38,385 nt of DNA from Verrucomicrobiia bacterium (GTDB taxonomy: Bacteria > Verrucomicrobiota > Verrucomicrobiia > Limisphaerales > UBA1100). The notes below the pieces were generated by a model that searched no databases, was not told the origin of the DNA, and saw only the letters and a program-made list of their open reading frames with translations. The stretch lies in NCBI GenBank assembly GCA_014239365.1, contig JAAZZB010000014.1, positions 1 through 38,385 of the forward strand, read 5' to 3'. A program made the translations under genes and the position numbers. Numbering within the stretch: the first letter of the stretch is position 1; the number at the start of each line of letters is the position of its first letter. Positions 6,993 to 15,895 of this stretch are shown here, one piece after another.

Positions 6993-8210
6993 ATGAAATG
7001 TATTCGGATTTTTTGGGTCAGTATTCTTTTCTCAACCGTGGCGTTGGCACAGCCTTATAAACGATCCGTTTCGTTTGATTCGGGTTATTTTCGGGAGCTT
7101 AACTCAGATCGCGCGTGGGAAAATTTTGGGCGCGAGTGGGTGGACTTAAATGCTTACGCGTTGGAACAACTCAACGCGGGCGAACGCTGGGGGCTTTCGC
7201 GAGAGGGCGAGTTTTTGCTCGGCAGCGCGTTAGGGCTGTACACGATGAATGTTTACAAAGTGAGCCATCACGAGTTCGGCCACGGTTCGCGATTGGAAGC
7301 GTTGGGGTATCGCACGAAGTATCGCAGCGGCGCGACCGGCAGCACCACGCGATCGCCTTGGCAATTTTTTGGTCGGCGGTTTTTGGATCCATTCAACGAT
7401 GCGTACGCGGTGTACAGCACGAGCGATCGCGAGTTCACTTCGCCCGTGCGGCGCTTTGTGAATGCCGATGGCACGTTGACTAACGACGGCAAAATCCTGA
7501 TCACCACCGGCGGCCTCAACAACTCGATGGCGTTTGCGGGCAGCCTCGGTGATCGCTTGCGCGAACGCGGCGCGGCGCATTATGGCGAGTGGCTGCCGTA
7601 CACAATGGCGCGATTGGACGCGACTTTTTATGGACGCGGCAGCGGCGACCTCAGCGATCTCGAAACGTATTACTCCAACAAAGGCGTCAGCATTTCAAAA
7701 ACCGATATGCGCGCGGCCAATCTCGTGGGCTTCGCCCTCAGCGCTTCAACTTGGAGTTATTTGATCGGCGCGGGCGAATACGCCGAAGGCGGCGATGCGT
7801 GGGTGAAAAGCTACTCGTACAACGGCTTCGCGCTGCCGGACGTGGAAAATTATCTCACCACGCGCGGGATGTCGTGGAAACTCAGCAGCGGTTATCGCTG
7901 GGACGCCAACACGTATTTCCCATTCGCCGCCGAAGCCGTCCTCACCGGTGCGGGCCAGCAGGAATACACAATGGGCGTGCGACATCGCAACGGGCTGTGG
8001 GACGATTCATCGGTGGACGCCAGCTTGCGGCTCGGGCGCGGCGTGGGGCTTGGGCTGGGCTTCACTCAACGCATTTCCGAACAGTGGTCGCTCTCCCTCG
8101 GCTGGGATCATTTCAACGGACGCAATTTGCACGGCGAACGCAATGCGGTAAGTTTCGAAGACGGCGAAACTTCAGATGAATTCTGGGCACGCTTGTCGTT
8201 TATTTTTTAA
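6993..8210 (+). CDS. Exported HEFGH-motif protein, probable outer-membrane beta-barrel
   Basis: This 405-residue protein has a signal peptide (cut after ALA, about residue 19). The motif SHHEFGHGSR (91-100) fits the zinc-protease consensus HExxH (HEFGH, 93-97), in a stretch with many Tyr and Gly. The last 120 residues show alternating hydrophobic strands (LGRGVGLGLGFTQRIS, QWSLSLGWDHFNGRN) and the protein ends in ...FWARLSFIF. A terminal Phe after aromatic/hydrophobic alternation is the usual mark of outer-membrane barrels. I do not recognise a named family. A barrel with an attached HExxH segment is unusual, and a third zinc ligand is not obvious. The ATG at 6993 gives the proper signal peptide; a GTG at 6975 is less likely. 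Confidence 0.75.
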   Translation: MKCIRIFWVSILFSTVALAQPYKRSVSFDSGYFRELNSDRAWENFGREWVDLNAYALEQLNAGERWGLSREGEFLLGSALGLYTMNVYKVSHHEFGHGSRLEALGYRTKYRSGATGSTTRSPWQFFGRRFLDPFNDAYAVYSTSDREFTSPVRRFVNADGTLTNDGKILITTGGLNNSMAFAGSLGDRLRERGAAHYGEWLPYTMARLDATFYGRGSGDLSDLETYYSNKGVSISKTDMRAANLVGFALSASTWSYLIGAGEYAEGGDAWVKSYSYNGFALPDVENYLTTRGMSWKLSSGYRWDANTYFPFAAEAVLTGAGQQEYTMGVRHRNGLWDDSSVDASLRLGRGVGLGLGFTQRISEQWSLSLGWDHFNGRNLHGERNAVSFEDGETSDEFWARLSFIF

Positions 8211-8262
8211 TTCGAATTATATTTTAATTCACAAATACACGCGAGCGGCGTACCGTGCGCCG

Positions 8263-9783
8263 ATGCTCTCCAAGGTTTATGCGGCTGCGTTGCGCGGTGT
8301 GGAAGCCGTGCCGGTGGAGGTGGAAGTGAGCGTGGGGCCGGGCGAACAGAAAGTCGTGGTCGTCGGTTTGCCGGATGCGGCGGTGCGGGAATCGGTGGAG
8401 CGCGTTTCTGCCGCGCTCACCAGCTCGGGCTTTCATCTGCCGCCGGGCAAAACGACGATCAATCTAGCCCCCGCCGATCTGCGCAAGGAAGGGCCGAGTT
8501 TTGATTTGGCAATCGGGTTGGCGTGGCTGATGGCGACCGAACAATCGAGCATCGGCGATGCGGCGGATTACGCGATCATTGGCGAGCTGGCGCTCACGGG
8601 AAAAGTGCGGCGCGTGAAAGGCGTGTTGCCCGTGGCACTCAGCGCACGGGCGGAAGGTCGGCGCGGTTTGTTGGTGCCACCGGATAACGCGGCCGAAGCA
8701 GCGGTGGTTGAAGGGCTCGAAGTCATCCCCGTGAAAAATCTGCGCGTGGCGGCCGCCTTCATCGCCGGCACCGCACCCATCACGCCCACGCACGTCGATA
8801 CCCAAGCGCTGTTCGAACATCAAGCCAATGGCGAGTACGACCTCAGTGAAGTGAAGGGCCAAGAAACCGTCAAGCGCGCGCTGGAAATTGCCGCCGCGGG
8901 CGGGCACAATTTGATTCTCATCGGCCCGCCGGGGACGGGCAAAAGTATGATCGCCAAACGGCTCGGCACCATCCTGCCGCCGCTCACGCTCAATGAAGCG
9001 CTCGAGACCACGCGCATCCACAGCGTCGCTGGTTTGCTCGAGGCCAAGCAAGCGCTCGTCACGCAACGGCCCTTCCGCGCGCCGCATCACACGGCGAGCG
9101 ATGCGGGATTGCTCGGCGGCAACATCAACCCATCGCCCGGCGAAATTTCGTTGGCCCATCACGGCGTTTTGTTTTTGGACGAACTGCCGGAATTCCGCCG
9201 CAGCGTTTTGGAAACAATGCGGCAACCGCTCGAGGACGGCCACGTCACCATCAGCCGCGCAGCGGGCACAATGACGTTTCCTTCAGAATTTATGCTCGTC
9301 GCCGCAATGAACCCCACGCCCGACGGCAAGATGCCCGCCGAAAGCCGCAGCAGCCCACGCGAGATTCAAAACTATCTCGGCCGCATTTCAGGCCCGTTGC
9401 TCGATCGCATTGATTTGCACGTGGAAGTGCCACCGGTGAAGTTTCGCGAAATGGATTCGCAATCCGGCGGCGAAACCAGCGCGACCATCCGCGAGCGCGT
9501 GCTCGAAGCCCGCCGCGCCCAATACCGCCGCTGGCGCGGCAAGCCCAGCTGCAACGCCCGAATGCAACCGCGCGACCTCCAAACACACTGCGCGCTCGAC
9601 GATCCCACACGCGATCTCCTGCGCGCCGCAATGGAAGAGCTCGACCTCAGCGCCCGCGCCTACGACCGCATCCTAAAAGTCGCCCGCACCCTCGCCGACC
9701 TCGCCTGCACGGAATCGATCGGCGCAGAGCACGTTTCCGAAGCAATCCAATACCGCAGTTTAGATCGCCAAATTTGGACGTGA
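8263..9783 (+). CDS. comM: YifB/ComM family AAA+ ATPase (Mg-chelatase-like)
   Basis: This 506-residue protein has the full-length architecture of ComM/YifB. It has an N-terminal ChlI-like Lon-protease-fold domain (KVVVVGLPDAAVRESVERV), Walker A GPPGTGKS (about 222-229), Walker B LFLDELPEF (about 303), an arginine-finger region and the C-terminal Mg_chelatase_C domain (RAYDRILKVARTLADL). In naturally transforming bacteria ComM is a hexameric helicase that promotes branch migration during integration of imported DNA; in others its role is unclear. No other competence gene is in view. The start is the ATG at 8263, giving the family's usual MLSKVYAAALRGVEA beginning; the open frame extends upstream without homologous-looking sequence. 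Confidence 0.95.
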   Translation: MLSKVYAAALRGVEAVPVEVEVSVGPGEQKVVVVGLPDAAVRESVERVSAALTSSGFHLPPGKTTINLAPADLRKEGPSFDLAIGLAWLMATEQSSIGDAADYAIIGELALTGKVRRVKGVLPVALSARAEGRRGLLVPPDNAAEAAVVEGLEVIPVKNLRVAAAFIAGTAPITPTHVDTQALFEHQANGEYDLSEVKGQETVKRALEIAAAGGHNLILIGPPGTGKSMIAKRLGTILPPLTLNEALETTRIHSVAGLLEAKQALVTQRPFRAPHHTASDAGLLGGNINPSPGEISLAHHGVLFLDELPEFRRSVLETMRQPLEDGHVTISRAAGTMTFPSEFMLVAAMNPTPDGKMPAESRSSPREIQNYLGRISGPLLDRIDLHVEVPPVKFREMDSQSGGETSATIRERVLEARRAQYRRWRGKPSCNARMQPRDLQTHCALDDPTRDLLRAAMEELDLSARAYDRILKVARTLADLACTESIGAEHVSEAIQYRSLDRQIWT

Positions 9784-9784
9784 A

Positions 9785-9886
9785 ATGTAGGCCGGGCCGG
9801 TGGCCCGGGTCGGGGCAGCAGAAGCTTCGCCCTCCCTTGAGAAATTCGCGGCTCAAAAACACCCGGGCCACCGGCCCGGGCTACAT
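9785..9886. repeat. MITE-like inverted-repeat element
   Basis: Two 26-bp arms, 9785-9810 and 9861-9886, are inverted copies differing at one base. Each is itself rich in GGCC palindromes (GGGCCGGTGGCCCGGG). About 50 bases of unrelated sequence lie between. The element begins two bases after the comM stop codon. The compact form suggests a non-autonomous mobile palindrome (REP/MITE). It may also act as a bidirectional stop between comM and the next gene. Confidence 0.8.
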
Positions 9887-9958
9887 TGACTCAGTCGATG
9901 GTTAGCCTCGTCGTTTCAATTAACGCTTTTGGTGGCGCGGTGTTACCTTTTCCACACA

Positions 9959-10591
9959 ATGAATCTCGCAAACGTATTTGGAACCATCGCGTTGGCCGTC
10001 GGTCTTTCGGGCTGTACGTGTCTTCAGCAATCACAAACTTACGAACCGGCGGAGGGGGATTTGGTTTTTCAGGCGCTGGCGTTGGAGGTGGATTTGGTGG
10101 TGGCCATCGAAGGCGTCACGGAATCGAATTACTCACACGTAGGCGTGCTGCACAAACGCGATAGGGCGTGGACAGTGATCGAGGCCACGGGCGCGGGGGT
10201 GATTTATACGCCGTTTGAGGAATGGAAATCGGTGAGCCGCGAGGGGCGGTGGGCTGCGTTTCGCGTGAAGGCGAAGTATCAGGAGCACTTGGCGGAGTTT
10301 TTGAAAAACCTGCATCCGCACGCGGGGAAGCCGTACGATTTCAAATACGAATTGGGTCAGGAAAATCTGTATTGTTCGGAACTGGTTTTTCACGCGTGGG
10401 AAAAAACGACCGGACAAAAAATGGGCAAGCTCATGGCGCTTGGCGACTTGAATTGGAAACCGTTTTTGGCGACCATCGAAAAATACAACGGCGGGCCAAT
10501 GCCGCCGGATCGGAAAATAATTAGCCCGATTGAGCTTTCACGGGCAACGCAATTGGAACGGATTTACAATCACGGACTCGACGATGAATGA
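9959..10591 (+). CDS. YiiX/YebB-like permuted NlpC/P60 lipoprotein
   Basis: This 210-residue lipoprotein has a lipobox LSGC with lipidated Cys at 19. The mature part matches the permuted NlpC/P60 (YiiX) cysteine peptidases and amidases. It begins EGDLVFQ, has NYSHVGVL with the candidate catalytic His (60) and, later, ENLYCSELVFHAW with the candidate nucleophile Cys (139). In this circularly permuted group the His precedes the Cys, as here. Members cleave amide bonds in peptides, peptidoglycan or lipids; the substrate is unknown here. Its last 8 bases overlap the ATP-grasp gene, implying translational coupling and a shared pathway with a ligase. The ATG at 9959 gives the signal peptide. Confidence 0.85.
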   Translation: MNLANVFGTIALAVGLSGCTCLQQSQTYEPAEGDLVFQALALEVDLVVAIEGVTESNYSHVGVLHKRDRAWTVIEATGAGVIYTPFEEWKSVSREGRWAAFRVKAKYQEHLAEFLKNLHPHAGKPYDFKYELGQENLYCSELVFHAWEKTTGQKMGKLMALGDLNWKPFLATIEKYNGGPMPPDRKIISPIELSRATQLERIYNHGLDDE

Positions 10592-11966
10592 ACCCTCTGA
10601 AAAATCGGCAGGACGGGCGATCGTCACTTTCGCGCGTGGCTGGCAAACGTTGGTGGCCGTGCGCAGCCTTGGCCGACGCGGGGTGGAAGTGGTTGCGGGC
10701 GATCAGTATTCGATGACGCCGGGGTCGTTGTCCAAATATTGCACAGCGAAATTCAAGTACCCCGATCCGGACAAGGATCCCGAAGGCTTTCTCGATGCGT
10801 TGGAGGCGGTGGTGATTGAGCACAAACCGGATGACGACCAGCCGTACGTGCTGTTGCCAATTCACAAAGAAAGCTACCTCATCGCGCAACATCGCGAGCG
10901 GTTCGAGCCGCATATTTCGCTGGCGTTGCCGGGCTTCGATCAGATCATGCAAGTGCACAACAAAGGCACGATCGCGGCGTACGCGCAGGCGCGGGGCTTG
11001 CCGATGCCGGCGACTTGGATTCCGGAAACGGTGGAGGACTTTCACGCGCAACTGGGCGAGATGGCGGTACCGGCGTTTTTGAAAATCCGCGAGTCATCCT
11101 CCGGCGTGGGCATCGCCAAAATTGACACGCGCGATGAATTGGAAAAAACATTTCTTCAATTCGTGGATCAGTTCAATTTGGCACCGGGCAATTTGCCGAT
11201 CATTCAAGCGCTCGTGCCGGGCGATGATTACTGCGTCACCACGCTGTTCAATCGCGGCAAGCTCGAAGCCTGTATGACCTACCGCAACCTCCGCATCTTC
11301 CCCGCCAAGACCGGCCCGGGCGCGATGCGCGAAACGGTCGACGCGCCCGCGATGGAAAAAATCGTTGGCGAAGTGCTCGGCCCGCTCGATTGGCACGGCG
11401 TGGCCGAGTTGGATTTTCGCTGGGACGGCCAACCCGATTCCGCGCCGCATCTCATTGAGGTGAACCCGCGCTTTTGGGGCGGCCTCATTCAAGCCGTCGA
11501 ATCCGGATGGGATTATCCGTGGCTCACCTTTCAACTCGCCGCCACCGGCAAGGTTGACCTCGACATCGAGCGCCGCCTTGACGTGAAAACCGAAATCCCC
11601 ATCCTCGCTTTCCTCGCCACGCTCAATGAAATGTCCCACAGCGAGGCTGGCGAAGCCGCGCTGAAGTCCGGCTGGGAAACCGCCAAAGACGAATTTCGCG
11701 ACGGCTCCAAACGCGCCGGACTCAAGGCGTTGTTGCGCGGATTAAAAACCGGCCTCGACCCCAAGGCGCGCCTCGCTGAAGCCTGCCGCGTGCTCGGCGA
11801 TCACAAACACAATGTGTACGACATTTTTTCCAAGGAAGATCCCGGCCCCGCGCTCGGCATCTTTTTCCCGCTCGCGGTTTTTCTGAAACACGGCAAGGTC
11901 AACCTCGACCTCATCACCGGCGAAGGCGCACCCAGCACGGATGATGGAGACTCCAAAAAAGACTAA
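10584..11966 (+). CDS. ATP-grasp domain protein (carboxylate-amine ligase-like)
   Basis: This 460-residue cytosolic protein has the ATP-grasp fold. Its N-terminal preATP-grasp part (AIVTFARGWQTLVAVRSLGRRG) resembles CarB/PylC-like proteins. The central domain has AFLKIRESSSGVGIAKI, IIQALVPGDDYCVTTLF and the metal-binding end WHGVAELDFRWD...HLIEVNPRFWGGLIQAVESG. ATP-grasp enzymes join a carboxylate to an amine or thiol through an acyl phosphate. The C-terminal 120 residues are helical with a hydrophobic patch (ALGIFFPLAVFL). The gene overlaps both neighbours, a peptidase lipoprotein upstream and a glutamine-amidotransferase-like hydrolase downstream. It may make a gamma-linked or other unusual peptide that the partners trim. 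Confidence 0.88.
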   Translation: MNEPSEKSAGRAIVTFARGWQTLVAVRSLGRRGVEVVAGDQYSMTPGSLSKYCTAKFKYPDPDKDPEGFLDALEAVVIEHKPDDDQPYVLLPIHKESYLIAQHRERFEPHISLALPGFDQIMQVHNKGTIAAYAQARGLPMPATWIPETVEDFHAQLGEMAVPAFLKIRESSSGVGIAKIDTRDELEKTFLQFVDQFNLAPGNLPIIQALVPGDDYCVTTLFNRGKLEACMTYRNLRIFPAKTGPGAMRETVDAPAMEKIVGEVLGPLDWHGVAELDFRWDGQPDSAPHLIEVNPRFWGGLIQAVESGWDYPWLTFQLAATGKVDLDIERRLDVKTEIPILAFLATLNEMSHSEAGEAALKSGWETAKDEFRDGSKRAGLKALLRGLKTGLDPKARLAEACRVLGDHKHNVYDIFSKEDPGPALGIFFPLAVFLKHGKVNLDLITGEGAPSTDDGDSKKD

Positions 11967-12831
11967 CGCCGAAGCCGCCGCTTCCACTGATTCCGCCGCC
12001 CCCAAACCCCGGCGTTGGCCGCGGCGGGTGGCCATTGGCGCGGGGCTGATGGTGCTGGCGTATCTCGGGTATCGCATTGTGTTCCCGTTCGCGCTGGATC
12101 AATGGGCAATAAGCAGTTTACCCGCCGACGCGCCGAACATCGCCTTTTCTCCGAACGACACTTGGCTGCGCGAGTTGGGCATCAACGAGGCGTACAAAAT
12201 TTCCATCACCCGAGCCGGTGGCCGGTTGGTGGCTTTTCGCCCGGAACAAACCGGCGCGGATCAAACGCGCATCGAAGCGTGGCTGGAGAACAATAAAATC
12301 GACGGCATCATCCTCAGCGGAGGCGGCGATGTGGACCCACGATTGTACGGCGGTAATCCCGCCGACGCCTCGGAAGTGAATCGCCAGCGCGATGATTTTG
12401 AAATCGCGCTCATCCAAGTCGCTGTGAAAAAGCGGCTGCCCATTTTGGGAATTTGTCGCGGCTGCCAAATCCTTAACGTCGCGCGCGGCGGCACGCTGCG
12501 CAATCTCGACGACAACAAAACGCTGGCCGACCTCCATTTCGATTCCGCCGGCCATCCCGTCACCCTCGCCGACGAAAGCCGTTTGGCGAAAATATCTGAA
12601 ACCCAACGCCTCGCCAACGTCGGCAGCTACCACCGCCAAGCGGTTTTGAAATTGGGCCGCAACTTGCGCATCACCGCCACCGGCCCGGGCGGAGTCATCG
12701 AGGCCATCGAAGGCAATGCCCCAGGCGATCCGTGGTTGGTAGCCGTGCAATGGCATCCCGAACTAGCCGTGAGAAATGAACAACAGCAAAAGTTATTGCG
12801 AGCGTTTGTGCGCGAAGCGAAGAAGAATTAA
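11941..12831 (+). CDS. Gamma-glutamyl-gamma-aminobutyrate hydrolase-like amidotransferase
   Basis: This 296-residue protein is a class I glutamine-amidotransferase-fold hydrolase of the PuuD type (peptidase C26), which cleaves gamma-glutamyl amides. Seen: IILSGGGDVDPRLYGG, the nucleophile elbow LGICRGCQ with Cys 172, SYHRQAVL, and the catalytic VAVQWHPE near the end. Unlike cytosolic PuuD it has a 20-residue hydrophobic helix near residues 30-50 (VAIGAGLMVLAYLGYRIVF), so it is probably anchored to the membrane with the hydrolase on the periplasmic side. The gene overlaps the ATP-grasp gene by 26 bases. The ligase, hydrolase and peptidase order suggests one peptide pathway. Two adjacent ATG codons (11941, 11944) are equally possible starts. 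Confidence 0.9.
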   Translation: MMETPKKTNAEAAASTDSAAPKPRRWPRRVAIGAGLMVLAYLGYRIVFPFALDQWAISSLPADAPNIAFSPNDTWLRELGINEAYKISITRAGGRLVAFRPEQTGADQTRIEAWLENNKIDGIILSGGGDVDPRLYGGNPADASEVNRQRDDFEIALIQVAVKKRLPILGICRGCQILNVARGGTLRNLDDNKTLADLHFDSAGHPVTLADESRLAKISETQRLANVGSYHRQAVLKLGRNLRITATGPGGVIEAIEGNAPGDPWLVAVQWHPELAVRNEQQQKLLRAFVREAKKN

Positions 12832-12834
12832 TTT

Positions 12835-13935
12835 TTACAACACCACTTCACCGCATTCCATCCCGTGCGCTTCGGCGACGGCGGGGCAGGTGACTTGGCC
12901 GTTCATCACGTTGATGCCGCCGCGTAGTTCGGGCTTGGCGGCGATGGCCTCGGCAAGGCCGCGGTTGGCGATGAAATCAATGTAGGGGAAAGTGACGTTG
13001 GTCAGCGCTTGCGTGGCGGTGCGGGCATACGCACCGGGCATATTGGCGACGCAATAATGGATGACGCCTTCCTCGGTGTAAACGGGATCGTTGTGCGTGG
13101 TGGGTCGGCTGGTTTCAGCGCAACCGCCTTGATCGATGGCGATATCCACCACCACGCTGCCGGGGCGCATGGCGCGGAGCATTTCGCGCGTGATGAGCTT
13201 GGGCGCCTTCGCGCCGGGGACGAGCACGGCACCGATGAGGAGATCCACGTTGGGAAGCAGCTCCATCAAATGCGCGTGGTCGGAGTAAAGTGTGTGCGCG
13301 GTGTGCAAGGTGATGTCGAGAAAACGCATCCGTTCGACGTCCACCTCAAGAATGGTGACATCCGCGCCGAGGCCGGTGGCCATTCGAGCGGCGTTGACGC
13401 CACTGACGCCGCCGCCGAGCACCACCACTTTGCCCGGCAACACGCCCGGCACACCGCCGAGCAATGTGCCGCTGCCGGTGAAATGTTTGGCGAGATAATA
13501 ACCGCCGACGATGACGGACATGCGCCCGGCGATTTCGCTCATCGGTTCAAGCAACGGCAGGCGGCCGTTGACCTCGATGGTTTCATAAGCAATCGCGGTG
13601 CACTTGCTGGCGATGAGCGCTTGCGTCAGCTCCGGCACGGGGGCGAGGTGGAGGTACGTGAACAGGATTTGGCCTTCGCGCAGCAGCGGAGTTTCTGCCG
13701 GCTGCGGTTCTTTGACCTTCACGATGAGATCGGCTTCGGCGAAGACGGCTTCGTGCGTGTCGCAAATTTCCGCACCGGCTTTGGTGTAATCGGCATCGGG
13801 ATAGCCACTGCCCGCGCCCGCGCTGGTTTCCACCAACACGCGATGGCCGCGTTGGGTGAGTTGGTACGCAGCGGACGGCAGCAAACCAACACGGTGCTCT
13901 TCAGCTTTTACTTCACGAGGGACGCCAATAATCAT
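12835..13935 (-). CDS. ald: Alanine dehydrogenase
   Basis: This 366-residue protein is a typical full-length NAD-dependent L-alanine dehydrogenase, interconverting alanine with pyruvate and ammonia. Seen: MIIGVPREVKAEEHRVGL, substrate-site KVKEP with Lys 75 and YLHLAP with His 96, the NAD-binding Rossmann motif VVVLGGGVSGVNAA (about 170), and VVVDIAIDQGGCAETSRPT. The residues known to be catalytic in this family are present. It is convergent with the gamma-glutamyl hydrolase-like gene, with only three bases between stop codons. It could balance nitrogen or supply alanine. Confidence 0.97.
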   Translation of the reverse strand: MIIGVPREVKAEEHRVGLLPSAAYQLTQRGHRVLVETSAGAGSGYPDADYTKAGAEICDTHEAVFAEADLIVKVKEPQPAETPLLREGQILFTYLHLAPVPELTQALIASKCTAIAYETIEVNGRLPLLEPMSEIAGRMSVIVGGYYLAKHFTGSGTLLGGVPGVLPGKVVVLGGGVSGVNAARMATGLGADVTILEVDVERMRFLDITLHTAHTLYSDHAHLMELLPNVDLLIGAVLVPGAKAPKLITREMLRAMRPGSVVVDIAIDQGGCAETSRPTTHNDPVYTEEGVIHYCVANMPGAYARTATQALTNVTFPYIDFIANRGLAEAIAAKPELRGGINVMNGQVTCPAVAEAHGMECGEVVL

Positions 13936-13983
13936 GGACGGAAGCTAGCGATAAAACACGCCGTGTCCAATGACCAATGTGTC

Positions 13984-14979
13984 CTAAACTGATTCTTGTG
14001 AATCGTGCGGCTCGTGCTCGACGACTGCCCGTTTGCCGTGCGCGGCGCATTCGGCTTCCACCTCGGCGCAGAGTTGGCTTTGGGAATACCACCGCGTCAG
14101 CCAAATGCAACCGAGCGCCAGCGCGATGCCCGCCACCAAATCAATGCCGTAATGGTAGCGCAGGAACACCGTGGAAATCCAAAGGCCAACCGTGGGCGCA
14201 AGCACCCACCAGAAATGAGTGCGCCGATGTTCCCAATCGAAGAGCAACAGAAACAACGAAGCCGCCATATGAATGCTGGGGAAAACATCCACGCCATTCG
14301 AGCGTTGGGCGATGACGCTGCCGCCCACGTTGGTGAGCCAGCCGCCGGTGCGCGCGCCCATTTCTTCCACCGGCCCAGCCGCCGGCAGCAGCATATAGCC
14401 GACATAACCCAGCGCGTACAACGTGCAAAAACCCACGAGGCACGCGCGGAATTTGTTCAGGTTTGTGATGAAATAAAACAGCAGCCCACCCACGAGGTAG
14501 TAAAAGAAAAACAGGTAACAGCCCATAAACAGATCCGTCACCCACGCCGCCGGTTGAGACGCCATTAGCGCGCGCGACAGGTCACCGAACAGCGCAACAT
14601 CCCATTGGTTCAATACGGCGTCCTGATGCCAGACGAGGTCGAGCCCGTGCGGGTTGTGCATCAACGGCACGGCGGTGGTCAGTGAAAAATATGAAAACGC
14701 GCTGACCGTCAACGTGAAGAGCATCCGCACGCGCCACCGATATGGCGAAGGCCGCGCCTGGGCCCACGCCACGACCATAATGAGTGAGAGAAGATAGAGC
14801 CCGTAGATGAGTGTGCTGGAATGAGCAAAGCCAACCACCGCGCCGAGGCGCAACCACGCCGCGCCGAGGAACAGCGCGAACACCACTTCGTGCGGCAGCA
14901 CGTGCCAACGGTTTGGCGGTTTGACGGACCATTGCTGCGAGTCCACCCACTCGCCTTGTTTGTCGTGTGACGTAGCCAT
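13984..14979 (-). CDS. PAP2-superfamily inositolphosphotransferase-like membrane protein
   Basis: This 331-residue protein has about six to seven membrane helices and PAP2-type phosphatase/phosphotransferase motifs: SNGVDVFPSIHMA (the SxxH element) and FLRYHYGIDLVAG (the RxxxxxHxxxD element). The arrangement with YYLVGGLLFYF and LLPAAGPV before the motif resembles the Aur1/Ipt1 group, which transfers phospho-head groups between lipids. The soluble tail is acidic. Substrate is unknown; recycling of an isoprenoid or phospholipid pyrophosphate is an alternative. It follows ald in the same direction, 48 bases upstream of the ald start, and may share its transcript. Confidence 0.87.
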   Translation of the reverse strand: MATSHDKQGEWVDSQQWSVKPPNRWHVLPHEVVFALFLGAAWLRLGAVVGFAHSSTLIYGLYLLSLIMVVAWAQARPSPYRWRVRMLFTLTVSAFSYFSLTTAVPLMHNPHGLDLVWHQDAVLNQWDVALFGDLSRALMASQPAAWVTDLFMGCYLFFFYYLVGGLLFYFITNLNKFRACLVGFCTLYALGYVGYMLLPAAGPVEEMGARTGGWLTNVGGSVIAQRSNGVDVFPSIHMAASLFLLLFDWEHRRTHFWWVLAPTVGLWISTVFLRYHYGIDLVAGIALALGCIWLTRWYSQSQLCAEVEAECAAHGKRAVVEHEPHDSQESV

Positions 14980-15081
14980 AGCGCAGCCGAAATCGGAACG
15001 GCTGGTTCGCCATCAATAGACCACAATTACGTTCGAATCTCAAGCCAAACTTTCACAAGCCAAACTTTTTTCTGAACGGGT

Positions 15082-15795
15082 TTAACGAATGCCAGCCAAT
15101 CGTTCGCGCCAAATTTCGTACAGCCGCATAGTGGCCACCACGTCTCGCACGCAGTACTCGGCAATGTCGCGGTAGCGGCCTTCGGCCATGAGATCGTTGA
15201 CGTCCATCCCCGTGACGCCTTCGGCTTTGGGTGAATCGATGCCAAAGGCTTTGCAATAGAAATCCAGATTGAAGCGCCGCGCCGCACCCGTCCAACCGCT
15301 GACGTTGTAAAAAGTAAACTGCTCGGCGAGATCGCAATGGGGTTCCACTTGGAAGCGGTAGCCCAGCCAATCTTTGCGCGAGATGGGCACGTTGAGCACG
15401 GCGGAGCGGAGGTAAAGAAAGGGCACGTCAAAGGAACGCCCGTTGAACGTGCAAATCTTGTCGTACTTGACGGCGAGTTTCCAAAATTGATCGAGCAACT
15501 CGGATTCATCCATGCACGCCACGTACTCCACCGGCCCTTCGCTTGGCTCCTCGAAGTCATCAGAAAGGTAAAGCACCTTGCCACGGCCACTGTCGGCGTT
15601 CATCAGGCAGATGCAAACGCACTGAGCAGTGAAAGGCCAAAGATTGAATTGCTGGCCGATTTCCTCGCGTTTCTGGGCTTTTTCAGCCTCATCACGCAGG
15701 CGTTCGGCGGGACGAAAGAGGTATTCGAGGCGGCCCTCATCCATTTCTTCGCGGGGCAGAGCGGAGGTCTCGATATCAAAAACAAGGCAGGACAT
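15082..15795 (-). CDS. Predicted DEDDy 3'-5' exonuclease (RNase H-like)
   Basis: This 237-residue protein has an RNase H-like exonuclease fold. Exo I is LVFDIET (Asp 7, Glu 9), Exo II is ICTFNGRSFDVPFL, and Exo III is EYCVRDVVAT, which has the Y-x3-D form of DEDDy enzymes. The four metal-binding acids are therefore present. It resembles the stand-alone predicted 3'-5' exonucleases related to the PolB exonuclease domain. The chosen start, MSCLVFDIET at 15795, begins directly at the fold; a longer form from 15837 would run through the adjacent terminator. Between this gene and the next on the left is about 100 bases with a 12-bp direct repeat (15041-15052 and 15056-15067) and no gene. Confidence 0.88.
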   Translation of the reverse strand: MSCLVFDIETSALPREEMDEGRLEYLFRPAERLRDEAEKAQKREEIGQQFNLWPFTAQCVCICLMNADSGRGKVLYLSDDFEEPSEGPVEYVACMDESELLDQFWKLAVKYDKICTFNGRSFDVPFLYLRSAVLNVPISRKDWLGYRFQVEPHCDLAEQFTFYNVSGWTGAARRFNLDFYCKAFGIDSPKAEGVTGMDVNDLMAEGRYRDIAEYCVRDVVATMRLYEIWRERLAGIR

Positions 15796-15835
15796 GCCCT
15801 CAAAATGGGCCAGCTCCGGCGTGATTGCAATGCAC

Positions 15836-15866
15836 AAAAAAAGATGGCGGACTCGCGTCCGCCATC
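15836..15866 (-). terminator. Rho-independent terminator of the H1-like gene
   Basis: A perfect 10-bp stem GATGGCGGAC/GTCCGCCATC (15843-15852 with 15857-15866) with a 4-base loop is followed on the minus strand by seven T (15842-15836). It lies 30 bases beyond the stop codon of the histone-like gene and separates it from the exonuclease gene. Confidence 0.93.
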
Positions 15867-15895
15867 GTGTGGAAATAGTTCTCGTTTGAAGGAGA

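Noticed and set aside
9785-9886. CRISPR repeat or integron attC site
   Set aside because: There are only two arms, in inverted orientation, with no regular array and no cas or integrase gene nearby.
15041-15067. 12-bp direct repeat caagccaaactt
   Set aside because: Two tandem copies in a short intergenic stretch with no associated gene or symmetry. Probably a local slippage duplication.
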